Position numbers and translations under genes: made by a program
Notes under the pieces: generated by a model
The model's input: the letters and a program-made list of their open reading frames with translations, nothing else
The model's database searches: none
What the model was told of the DNA's origin: nothing
Part shown: positions 1-10,205 of the stretch, in pieces
Layout: the number at the start of each line of letters is the position of its first letter
How positions within the stretch are numbered: the stretch's first letter is position 1
NCBI GenBank assembly: GCA_009842645.1
Contig: VYFB01000052.1
Coordinates: 2,501 to 35,547, forward strand
Direction of reading: 5' to 3'
Length of the DNA: 33,047 nucleotides
From: Nitrospira sp. SB0677_bin_15
Lineage (GTDB): Bacteria; Nitrospirota; Nitrospiria; Nitrospirales; UBA8639

Positions 1-1138
<1,138 letters not shown>

Positions 1139-1875
1139 AGAGAAGGGCCACTGTAGTTCCGAAAACAAATCCGGCTATATGCTGGGACACCCGGTGGATG
1201 CTCCGGTACTCGCCACGATCATGGTGGCAGTGACAAACCAGGAGATGCGGGCAATCAGCAGGAAAGGCTTGGGTTATGCTCAAAGTCAACGAGATCCCTG
1301 CAAACATCGGCTATTATCTGGCTGGGTTTGCGGATGGAGAAGGAAGTTTCAATGTCTCCTTCCGACCGCGGAGTGATTACAAGACTCCGTGGAAAATTTC
1401 GCTCTGCTTTAACATTTCGCAACGTGATCAAGTGATATTAGCACTCTATAAGCGTCACTTGCATTGCGGAACGATGAGGCAGAGGCAAGATGGCGTCTGG
1501 TACTACGAAGTCAATAACCTTACGGCCATTGCTGAAAATGTGATTCCGTTCTTTGAGCGCTTTGGGTTTTTGTCAGCGAAGAAAAAACGGGACTTTGCCA
1601 AGTTTCGGCAGTTGGCTGAACTGATGAGCAAAGGTCGGCATCTTCATCGTGATGGGATTGAAGAGATTCTTCGAATCCGACGCGATATGAATGACGGTGG
1701 AAAACGCCGGTATTCAGATGATGAAATCCTCAAGCGACTTGAGAATCCTCAGAGACTGTACGCCGGACTCAACGCATAGTTGAAGAAGATACAGTCCGAT
1801 CTGTATGGCGACATCCAGAGCGCGACAGAAATGATCGCGTCCTCCTTGGTGAGAGCCGAGGAGAGTAACAACATG
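1139..1875 (+). other. Group I self-splicing intron in 23S rRNA (helix 69 site, E. coli about 1917)
   Basis: Removing 1139-1875 restores the universal sequence gtaactat|aacggtcctaaggtagcg. The 5' exon ends in U1138 and the intron ends in G1875. P1: exon AACTAT (1133-1138) pairs with IGS GTAGTT (1153-1158) with a U.G at the splice site. P3 CCGGC 1171-1175/GCCGG 1762-1766; P4 TGCTGG 1180-1185/TCAGCA 1255-1260; P8 TCAAC 1769-1773/GTTGA 1779-1783; P7 GACTGTA 1754-1760/TACAGTC 1790-1796. Confidence 0.92.
1276..1779 (+). CDS. LAGLIDADG family homing endonuclease (intron-encoded, single motif)
   Basis: 167 aa ORF inside the intron; motif 'YYLAGFADGEGSFNVSF'; SD-like AGGAAAGG upstream of the ATG. 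Confidence 0.93.
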   Translation: MLKVNEIPANIGYYLAGFADGEGSFNVSFRPRSDYKTPWKISLCFNISQRDQVILALYKRHLHCGTMRQRQDGVWYYEVNNLTAIAENVIPFFERFGFLSAKKKRDFAKFRQLAELMSKGRHLHRDGIEEILRIRRDMNDGGKRRYSDDEILKRLENPQRLYAGLNA

Positions 1876-2859
<984 letters not shown>

Positions 2860-2986
2860 TCAATTTACTTCTGATAGACATGACCTCTCACGAACGGGAT
2901 GTCCGTAACGGGAAAGATGAGAGGTGTCGGTACGCACCTCGTTTCTCGTCCCGTCATGGAATTTCGAGAGGACACGGATCATCACA

Positions 2987-3106
<120 letters not shown>

Positions 3107-3111
3107 CTTTG

Positions 3112-3148
3112 AAAGCCCACGGGTGTAAATCCGTGGGCTTTTCTTTTG
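3112..3148 (+). terminator. Rho-independent terminator of the rrn operon
   Basis: AAAGCCCACGG-gtgtaaat-CCGTGGGCTTTT followed by ctttt. Confidence 0.9.
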
Positions 3149-3256
3149 TCCCTCGTTTGGACGGAGCGTCATCGGAATGACGCCGCGCATGGCACCGATG
3201 AAAAAAGGTGGTCTTCGGACACTCAGGTTTGTTACTCTTGGAGAAACGATCATTGA

Positions 3257-3451
3257 GGAACCTCTGATCCCCGATTAGATCCCCGATTAAAAACGTCGGG
3301 GACAGGCGTCGAGGACAGGTTTAGTGTGATAGCGGGATGCAGGGCAAGGCGTCCCTGAGCGAAACCCGAAGCTATCTCAGAGAGATAGGTGAGGGTTGAG
3401 CGAGGACACAACGCAGCCCTGCGCCTGATAGTGCAGTAAATCAGAGGTTCC
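3257..3451. mobile_element. MITE-like non-autonomous element, 195 bp
   Basis: 12-bp perfect terminal inverted repeats GGAACCTCTGAT (3257-3268)/ATCAGAGGTTCC (3440-3451), flanked by direct repeat TTGA (3253-3256 and 3452-3455); no coding capacity; interior folds as a long imperfect hairpin. Confidence 0.75.
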
Positions 3452-3486
3452 TTGAGTATCCGGCTCAAGTGACCATATAAGACTGC

Positions 3487-4923
3487 ATGAGACAAATTAC
3501 CTTTGGGACCTCAGGGTGGCGCGCCGTTCTGGGAGAGGATTTTACGTTTCAGAGCGTCCGCATCGTCGCTCAAGCCATCGGCCAAGTCCTGAAACAAGAA
3601 AAAATCGGACATCGCGGCCTGATTATCGGCTACGATGCCAGGTTTCTTGGTGAAAAATTTGCCAGAGTCGCGGCCGAGGTGTTTGCAGGCCACGGCATGT
3701 CGGTGTTCCTGTGTGACCGGGAAACGCCCACTCCAACCATTTGCTACCACGTGCTTCGGCAAAACCTGGCCGGCGGGGTGAATATTTCCGCCAGTCACAA
3801 CCCTCCTGAATACAACGGGATTAAGTTTACACCGGAGTGGGGCGGTCCTGCGCTTCCTGAAACCACCCGCGCCATCGAACAACGGCTGGTGCATCTGTTG
3901 CACGGGGAGCACGTCAAATGGCTCCCGTGGGAAAAGGCTCAGCGAACGCAAATGGTGCAACTCTTTGATCCGTGCCCTGATTATTTGGCTGCGCTGGGGA
4001 AGCATATCGACGTGGACGCGATCCGCGGGGCCGACCTGCGTGTGGTCATGGATCCCCTGTACGGAACGTCGCGCGGGTATCTTGATGCGTTCCTCAGAAA
4101 CGCCGGGGCGAAAATGGCGGTCCTGCACTATTGGCGCGACCCCTATTTCGGGGGACTCTGTCCTGAACCCACGCGAGAGACGACGGCGGAATTGCAAGAA
4201 ACGGTGAAAGAGGGGAAAGCCCATATCGGGTTGGCCACTGACGGCGACGCCGATCGATTTGGTATCGTGGACCGGGACGGCAGTTTTATCGATGCCAACG
4301 TCATTTTGGCGTTACTGGTGGATTATCTGGCGACGACCAGAGGTTGGACGGGAGACGTAGGACGATCCGTTGCCACCACGCATCTGATCGATCGCGTGGC
4401 CCACAAGCACGGATTGGGCGTGCAGGAAACCCCCGTCGGGTTCAAATATCTCGGGGAACTCCTGGCCAAGGACGAAATCCGCATGGGCGGCGAAGAAAGT
4501 GCGGGTCTGTCGATTCAGGGGCACGTGCCGGAAAAAGACGGGATTCTGGCCTGTCTGCTGGTGACGGAGATGATTGCCCGAACCAGGAAAACGCTCGGAG
4601 AGCTCAGAGAAGACTTGTTGCAACGAGTGGGCCCCGTCTTTTCGACGCGCCACGACCAACCCCTTACGGACACGATGCAGGACAATTTGCTCAAGGTTCA
4701 GAAGTCCCCGCCTGGCGATCTTGCGGGGAAATCCGTTCAGCAGGTCAATACCCTCGATGGATGCAAGTTTGTGTTGGAAGACGGGAGTTGGTTTCTTTTC
4801 CGTCTTTCCGGGACTGAACCTTTGGTACGCTGTTATGCCGAAGCGTCGACTCGTGAAGAAATGGAGGCGCTGATGGCAGCCGGCCAGAAACTCGTGCATC
4901 ACGGCCCCTCAAAGGGCAATTGA
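3487..4923 (+). CDS. Phosphoglucomutase/phosphomannomutase family protein
   Basis: 478 aa; 'GTSGWRAVLGEDFT', active-site 'NISASHNPPEYNGIKFTPEWGG', 'ATDGDADRFGIVD', 'GGEESAGLSI', 'FRLSGTEPLVRCYAEA'. Confidence 0.93.
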   Translation: MRQITFGTSGWRAVLGEDFTFQSVRIVAQAIGQVLKQEKIGHRGLIIGYDARFLGEKFARVAAEVFAGHGMSVFLCDRETPTPTICYHVLRQNLAGGVNISASHNPPEYNGIKFTPEWGGPALPETTRAIEQRLVHLLHGEHVKWLPWEKAQRTQMVQLFDPCPDYLAALGKHIDVDAIRGADLRVVMDPLYGTSRGYLDAFLRNAGAKMAVLHYWRDPYFGGLCPEPTRETTAELQETVKEGKAHIGLATDGDADRFGIVDRDGSFIDANVILALLVDYLATTRGWTGDVGRSVATTHLIDRVAHKHGLGVQETPVGFKYLGELLAKDEIRMGGEESAGLSIQGHVPEKDGILACLLVTEMIARTRKTLGELREDLLQRVGPVFSTRHDQPLTDTMQDNLLKVQKSPPGDLAGKSVQQVNTLDGCKFVLEDGSWFLFRLSGTEPLVRCYAEASTREEMEALMAAGQKLVHHGPSKGN

Positions 4924-5082
4924 GGCGCAAGCGGTCCTGAACCTTCACACGTGCTCCTTCTCCGACATGAACCTCTGCTTCAACCAACCCGATAGCGTCC
5001 ACGCGCCACGTGTTCGTGTTTACCCGTCACAGCCGCGTCGCTTAGCAGTTTCGAGAAACCCGTGCATTCGCTGACTGAGAAA

Positions 5083-5121
5083 CCCCCTCTCCCCACGTGG
5101 GAGAGGGCTGGGGTGAGGGGG
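5083..5121 (+). repeat. Intergenic palindromic repeat, copy A
   Basis: ccccctctccccacgtgggagagggctggggtgagggggaa. Confidence 0.85.
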
Positions 5122-5151
5122 AAATTGTCACCGAACAGAAGGAGAGAAAAC

Positions 5152-6006
5152 ATGGACAGGGAATTGTCAGTGGCCGTGGAATTGGCTCGACGAGCGGGCC
5201 AAGCTGTGATGGACGTGTATGCCACGGAATTTGCCGTGGCGTCCAAAGGTCACAACGATCCCGTGACCGAGGCCGACCGGCAAGCAAACGACTGCATTGT
5301 GACGGGCTTGAAGGAGGTGTTCCCCCAAGACACCGTGGTGGCAGAGGAGAGCCCTCCCCCTGACGATCTCCCTGCCTCGGGTCGAGTCTGGTACGTGGAC
5401 CCGCTGGACGGCACAAAAGAATTTATCGCCAGGAACGGAGAGTTCTCGGTGATGATCGGACTTGCCGTCAACGGGCAAGCGCAACTCGGTGTGGTCTATC
5501 ATCCGGAGGGAGACGTGCTGTATGCCGGAGACTTGGGACGTGAGGCGTGGATGGAACAGGGGGGCATCCGGTCAGCCTTGGTGATCAAGAAACAGGATTC
5601 CGGAAAACCGCTCACCTTGGCGGTTTCCCGGTCGCACCGACATCCCATGGTCGAAAAGATTCGCCGGGCTCTCGACGTGGGAAACGAAATTCCATCGGGA
5701 AGCGTGGGATTGAAGATCGGCCTGATTGCGAGAGGAGAAGCCGACGTGTACCTGGAGCCGGGTCCCTATACCAAACTCTGGGATTCCTGTGCCCCGGAAG
5801 CGATCCTCCGGGCCGCGGGCGGAGCATTTACCACCATCCTGGGCCAGCCGCTGGTCTATGGTGAGACCCGTTCGGAGGCTTCAGTCAAGGCGCAACTCGC
5901 CAACGTGCACGGCCTGCTGGCGACCAACGGGTTCTGTCACGAACGAGTGGTGCAAGTCCTGAAACCGGTCGTTGAAGAACTGGGGCTGAAGCCACGGGGA
6001 ACTTGA
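5152..6006 (+). CDS. cysQ: 3'(2'),5'-bisphosphate nucleotidase / inositol monophosphatase family (CysQ-like)
   Basis: 'DPVTEADRQAND', 'VVAEESPPP', 'VWYVDPLDGTKEFIARNGEFSVMIGL', 'LWDSCAPEAILRAAGG'. SD-like aaggaga precedes ATG 5152; the longer ORF call (5062) starts inside a palindromic repeat. Confidence 0.88.
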   Translation: MDRELSVAVELARRAGQAVMDVYATEFAVASKGHNDPVTEADRQANDCIVTGLKEVFPQDTVVAEESPPPDDLPASGRVWYVDPLDGTKEFIARNGEFSVMIGLAVNGQAQLGVVYHPEGDVLYAGDLGREAWMEQGGIRSALVIKKQDSGKPLTLAVSRSHRHPMVEKIRRALDVGNEIPSGSVGLKIGLIARGEADVYLEPGPYTKLWDSCAPEAILRAAGGAFTTILGQPLVYGETRSEASVKAQLANVHGLLATNGFCHERVVQVLKPVVEELGLKPRGT

Positions 6007-6023
6007 GCATTGTAAATGTTCAA

Positions 6024-6075
6024 ACTGTAGGTCGGGTTAGCCCTGAGCTTGTCGAAGGGCTAACCCGACTTACAG
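6024..6075. repeat. Intergenic long palindrome (hairpin)
   Basis: CTGTAGGTCGGGTTAGCCCTgagcttgtcgAAGGGCTAACCCGACTTACAG; probable terminator/repeat downstream of cysQ. Confidence 0.8.
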
Positions 6076-6201
6076 TCTCCCCTCCTTCTGTCATCCTCGA
6101 CTTCTCTTTCTGTCATTCTTGTCTTCTCCTTCTGTTATTCTTGCGTACGCGAGAATCCAGAATCTTTGTTTTTCCCCGTTCGCAACAACCTGGAGGCAAG
6201 G

Positions 6202-6489
6202 GTGTCCGTCAATCTTTCCATCAAAAACGTTCCGAAAGAATGGGTGCAGCATCTGCGGCAACGCGCCAGGAAACACCATCGTTCGCTCCAAGGGGAATTA
6301 CTGTCCATTTTGGAAGACAGCCTGAATCAGCAGGACACGATTTCCCCACAACGTCTGTTGTCAGAATTACGGCAGCGGGGCTTACGCACTCCCAGGGAAT
6401 CGGTGACGATCGTGAGGAAGGATCGGGATGGCCGTCAACGTGACAGAGGTCGTGACCTTCGCCGAAGCCAAACAGTTGACTGCGTATGA
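6202..6489 (+). CDS. FitA/Arc-like ribbon-helix-helix antitoxin; C-terminus apparently altered by deletion
   Basis: 'VSVNLSIKNVPKEWVQHLRQRARKHHRSLQGELLSILEDSL'; GTG start preceded by GGAGG; the track start 6166 lacks an equivalent SD. Confidence 0.75.
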   Translation: MSVNLSIKNVPKEWVQHLRQRARKHHRSLQGELLSILEDSLNQQDTISPQRLLSELRQRGLRTPRESVTIVRKDRDGRQRDRGRDLRRSQTVDCV

Positions 6490-6586
6490 CGCTTTCTTCT
6501 TATGGCTCGCCCAGCAGTTAGACGTTGAATTGGTCACCCTGGATAAGACGTTAGCGAGACAGGTGAGTCCCCGAAAGGTCGAATAG
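6428..6586 (+). pseudogene. Truncated PIN-domain toxin remnant (FitB/VapC-like C-terminal part)
   Basis: Frame reads MAVNVTEVVTFAEAKQLTAYDAFFLWLAQQLDVELVTLDKTLARQVSPRKVE*. The 'LTAYDAxxLxLA...LVTLDKxLA' C-terminal PIN signature is present; the N-terminal D/E catalytic segments are absent. Below the ORF-track length cut-off. Confidence 0.7.
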
Positions 6587-6662
6587 GTCTTCCCTCCCAG
6601 GGGTTCCATCTATTTTATGCGGGTTTTTGCCACTGCGTGACGAGGTACTTTTGTTTCGGGAC

Positions 6663-6704
6663 TTGACTCATAATGGCGACCATTTTATACTCATGCCTAT
6701 GAGT
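6663..6704 (+). promoter_or_regulatory. Sigma70-type promoter overlapping candidate VapB operator
   Basis: TTGACT (6663-6668) - 17 bp - TATACT (6686-6691); inverted repeat ACTCAT-gcct-ATGAGT (6689-6704) plus another ACTCAT half-site at 6666-6671. Confidence 0.65.
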
Positions 6705-6956
6705 AAGCGACTGCAAGTGATCCTGGACGATCGGGAAATGCGGGACATTCAACGGACCGCCAAACGGCAGCAGATGACGGTGGCGGAATGGGTGCGGCAA
6801 GCCTTACGGGCCGCGCAGCGCCAGGTGCCGCTGAGCGACGCGAAAAAGAAGCTGGGCGTGGTTCGCACGGCGGCCCGGCATGATTTTCCGACCGGCGACG
6901 TCGATCTAATGCTTCGAGAGATCGATCAAGGGTATCAAGTCAAGAGCCCTTCATGA
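6699..6956 (+). CDS. vapB: VapB-like ribbon-helix-helix antitoxin
   Basis: [40 protein letters not shown]; stop overlaps the toxin start (ATGA). Start 6693 or 6699, not 6627. Confidence 0.8.
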   Translation: MSKRLQVILDDREMRDIQRTAKRQQMTVAEWVRQALRAAQRQVPLSDAKKKLGVVRTAARHDFPTGDVDLMLREIDQGYQVKSPS

Positions 6957-7363
6957 TTTTCATCGACTCCAACGTCCCGATGTATCTGGTTGGAGCGACC
7001 CATCCCAACAAAGTTCTCGCCCAACGAGCCCTGGAAACCTGGATTGCTCATGACGAACGGCTGGTTACGGACGTGGAGGTCTTACAGGAAATCCTGCATC
7101 GGTACGTGGCGATTGCTCGGCGCGAAGCCATTCTTCCGGCGTTTGAGGCCTTGACGGGTATTGTGGACGAAGTCTTTCCCGTCGATCGACGGGACGTGGA
7201 GCGTGCCAAGGATATCGTGCTTTCCACCGAACGATTGTCTGCCCGAGACGCACTCCATCTTGCTGTCATGGCACGTCATGGGATCAGCCGAATCATGAGT
7301 TTTGATGAAGAATTTGACGGTGTTCCAGGGATTATTCGCTTAACCGACAGAGCTCTTAGCTAA
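6953..7363 (+). CDS. vapC: VapC-like PIN domain toxin/ribonuclease
   Basis: '[15 protein letters not shown]', '[17 protein letters not shown]', '[28 protein letters not shown]'. Confidence 0.88.
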   Translation: MIFIDSNVPMYLVGATHPNKVLAQRALETWIAHDERLVTDVEVLQEILHRYVAIARREAILPAFEALTGIVDEVFPVDRRDVERAKDIVLSTERLSARDALHLAVMARHGISRIMSFDEEFDGVPGIIRLTDRALS

Positions 7364-7402
7364 TATCGGCATGGCCGGTTTTTAAAGGAAAATCAACGCA
7401 GC

Positions 7403-8719
7403 ATGCGCGATGACGTGGTGGTCATAGGAGGGGGACTGGCGGGGTCGGAAGCGGCGTGGCAGGCGGCGGAGCGCGGAGCCCGGGTCACGCTGTACGAGAT
7501 GCGACCCAAGCAAGGGACCGCGGCACACAAGACGGATCAGTTGGCGGAAATCGTGTGCTCGAATTCGTTGGGCTCCGCTGATCCTCTCAGCGCGCCGGGC
7601 ATTTTGAAGGAAGAGATGCGCCTCTTGAATTCGTTGGTCATCCGGGTGGCGGAAGCGGCCCGCGTGCCCGCCGGGGCGGCGTTGGCCGTGGACCGCGAAA
7701 TCTTTGCGCGCGAAATCACCCTGGCCCTGGAATCTCATCCGAATATCCGGATCATTCGGGAAGAAATCCGGGAGATCCCCACGGACGCCCTGTGCATCGT
7801 GGCCACGGGTCCCTTGACGTCCGAGAGCCTGGCGCAGGCCTTGACCGCGCTCACCCACAAAACGAACCTGGCGTTTTTCGACGCGATTTCTCCGATCATC
7901 GATGCCGAGTCCATTGACATGAACAAGGTGTTCCGGGCGTCACGCTATGAAAAAGGCAGCGCGGATTACCTGAATTGTCCGATGGATGAAGAAACCTATT
8001 CGGCCTTTTACGAGGCGCTGATGGCCGCGGACAAGGTGCAACCGAAGGATTTTGAACAGGTTCCCTACTTTGAAGGCTGTCTCCCCATTGAAGCCATGGC
8101 GGAACGTGGAAAACAGACGTTGACCTTCGGCCCGATGAAGCCGGTTGGGCTGGTTGATCCGCGCACCGGCGTCCGGCCGTACGCGGTACTCCAGTTACGT
8201 GCGGAAAATTGTCATGGTTCGTGTTATAACATGGTGGGGTTTCAGACCAAGCTGACGTACCCGGAGCAGAAGCGTGTGTTCCGGATGATTCCGGGCCTTG
8301 AACGGGTGGCGTTTCTCCGCTATGGAAGCGTGCATCGGAACACCTTTGTGAATTCCCCTGCCGTGTTGCGCAACACGTTGCAACTGAAGGCGTCCGAAAC
8401 CACGTGGCTGGCGGGCTGTATCGTCGGGGTGGAAGGCTACGTCGAATGTGCCGCCACCGGCGGGTTGGCGGGCATCAACGCCGGGCGGGCGTTGGCTGAT
8501 CTGCCGTTGGTAACGCCTCCCTTGGCCACGGCCCATGGGGCCTTGCTGCATTATATTACGACCAGCGACGCCAAGCATTTCCAGCCCATGAATACGAATT
8601 TCGGCTTGTTCCCGCCCCTTCCCATGAACGTGCGGGACAAAGAACGCAAGCGTCGCATGATCCACGAACGGGCCCTTGAAGAGTGGCAAGCATGGAAACG
8701 GCAATACGCACTTTCCTGA
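7403..8719 (+). CDS. trmFO: Methylenetetrahydrofolate-tRNA (uracil-5-)-methyltransferase TrmFO
   Basis: 'VVVIGGGLAGSEAAWQAAERGARVTLYEMRP', 'EIVCSNSLGS', 'KGSADYLNCPMDEETY', 'FEGCLPIEAMAERGKQTLTFGPMKPVGL', 'GVEGYVECAATGGLAGINAGR'. Confidence 0.96.
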   Translation: MRDDVVVIGGGLAGSEAAWQAAERGARVTLYEMRPKQGTAAHKTDQLAEIVCSNSLGSADPLSAPGILKEEMRLLNSLVIRVAEAARVPAGAALAVDREIFAREITLALESHPNIRIIREEIREIPTDALCIVATGPLTSESLAQALTALTHKTNLAFFDAISPIIDAESIDMNKVFRASRYEKGSADYLNCPMDEETYSAFYEALMAADKVQPKDFEQVPYFEGCLPIEAMAERGKQTLTFGPMKPVGLVDPRTGVRPYAVLQLRAENCHGSCYNMVGFQTKLTYPEQKRVFRMIPGLERVAFLRYGSVHRNTFVNSPAVLRNTLQLKASETTWLAGCIVGVEGYVECAATGGLAGINAGRALADLPLVTPPLATAHGALLHYITTSDAKHFQPMNTNFGLFPPLPMNVRDKERKRRMIHERALEEWQAWKRQYALS

Positions 8720-9666
8720 CGTATCTGCACGTGGAGCGAGGCGCGTCCCGTGAAACGATTCGCAGTTATACGTCTGACCTGCGACAATTTGTGGCCTTTC
8801 TGAAGACCGTGGCGGACGTGCTGCCGGAGCCGGCCGCGGTCGATGCGTCGCTGGTTCGCCGGTTTCTGGTGTGGTTGGCCGAGCGACAGGATAAAAAGTC
8901 ATCGCAGGCGCGGAAGCTTGCGACGCTACGCAGCCTCTTCAAATTTTTGCACCGTCGCGGGAAGGTTCCGAGTAATCCCGTGGCGAACGTTCGTTCTCCA
9001 CGGCTGGGACAACGCCTGCCCCGGGTCCTCACGAAAGATGAGGCGGAGCGGATGATCGAGTCTCCTGATGCCGATGAGGGAACTGCCGCCGCTCGGGATC
9101 AAGCGATCCTGGAAACGCTCTATTCGACGGGTGCGCGGGTGAGCGAGTTGGTGGGAGTGAATTGGAGCGATCTGAGTTTCGATGAAGGGATGGTGCGGTT
9201 GAAAGGCAAAGGCAAAAAGGAGCGACTCGTGCCGGTCGGGCACGTGGCCATCGAGGCGATCCGGGATTATCTTGCGATGACACCGGTTCTGGCGAATCCG
9301 GCCACGGACAAGGACGCGGCCTCGCCCCTCAACGTGAAGCTGCCGGACGGTCCGGTATTTCGCAACAATCGAGGAGGCCGGTTATCGGTCCGGAGCGTGG
9401 AGCGGATCGTCCGCCGTTACGGCGACCGCTTGCAGGTGGGGACCGTGACCCCGCATACTTTCCGGCATTCCTATGCCACGCATTTATTGGACGAGGGGGC
9501 CGACCTCCGGGTCATTCAGGAAATGCTCGGACACGCATCGTTGGCCACCACCCAGAAATACACGCACTTGGCCACAGACCGGTTGATGGAAGTGTACGAT
9601 CAGGCCCATCCGCGGTCCGGAAACGTGAAGACGGGAAAACCCGCTACCCCGAGGCAATCTCCATGA
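8692..9666 (+). CDS. xerC: Tyrosine recombinase XerC
   Basis: '[16 protein letters not shown]', '[12 protein letters not shown]', '[39 protein letters not shown]'. The track start 8683 is GTG; ATG at 8692. Confidence 0.92.
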   Translation: METAIRTFLTYLHVERGASRETIRSYTSDLRQFVAFLKTVADVLPEPAAVDASLVRRFLVWLAERQDKKSSQARKLATLRSLFKFLHRRGKVPSNPVANVRSPRLGQRLPRVLTKDEAERMIESPDADEGTAAARDQAILETLYSTGARVSELVGVNWSDLSFDEGMVRLKGKGKKERLVPVGHVAIEAIRDYLAMTPVLANPATDKDAASPLNVKLPDGPVFRNNRGGRLSVRSVERIVRRYGDRLQVGTVTPHTFRHSYATHLLDEGADLRVIQEMLGHASLATTQKYTHLATDRLMEVYDQAHPRSGNVKTGKPATPRQSP

Positions 9667-10205
9667 AAATCCGGTCCACCACGATTCTTTCCGTGCGTCG
9701 GGACGGAGCCGTGGCCATGGGCTGTGACGGTCAGGTGACGGTTGGGACCACGGTGATGAAGGCCAATGCCCGTAAAGTCCGCCGTCTCCATCATGATCAG
9801 GTCGTTGCGGGCTTTGCCGGAGCCACGGCGGACGCCTTTACCTTATTTGAAAAGTTCGAGGAGAAATTGGAAGAATATCGAGGTAATCTGACCAGGGCCG
9901 CGGTCGAGTTGGCGAAAGACTGGCGGACGGATCGCGTGTTGCGACGCCTCGAAGCACTGTTAGCCGTCGCGGATTTGGATCGGTCCTTTCTCATTTCCGG
10001 CACGGGTGACGCTGTGGAACCGGAAGACGGGATCCTCGCCATCGGGTCGGGCGGACCCTATGCTCTGGCCGCGGCTCGCGCGCTGATGGACCATTCTTCC
10101 TTGACGCCGCGGGAAATCGTCGACAAAGCCATGCGCATTGCCGGCGGCATTGATATCTACACCAATCACGAAATCGTGATCGAAGAACTGAAGGCACTCT
10201 CATGA
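9663..10205 (+). CDS. hslV: ATP-dependent protease subunit HslV
   Basis: '[37 protein letters not shown]', '[17 protein letters not shown]', '[12 protein letters not shown]'. Confidence 0.96.
   Translation: MKIRSTTILSVRRDGAVAMGCDGQVTVGTTVMKANARKVRRLHHDQVVAGFAGATADAFTLFEKFEEKLEEYRGNLTRAAVELAKDWRTDRVLRRLEALLAVADLDRSFLISGTGDAVEPEDGILAIGSGGPYALAAARALMDHSSLTPREIVDKAMRIAGGIDIYTNHEIVIEELKALS

Noticed and set aside
9663-9690. HslV N-terminal extension 'MKIRS' before the expected catalytic Thr
   Set aside because: A short propeptide or alternative processing is known for HslV/ClpQ proteins; not unusual enough.
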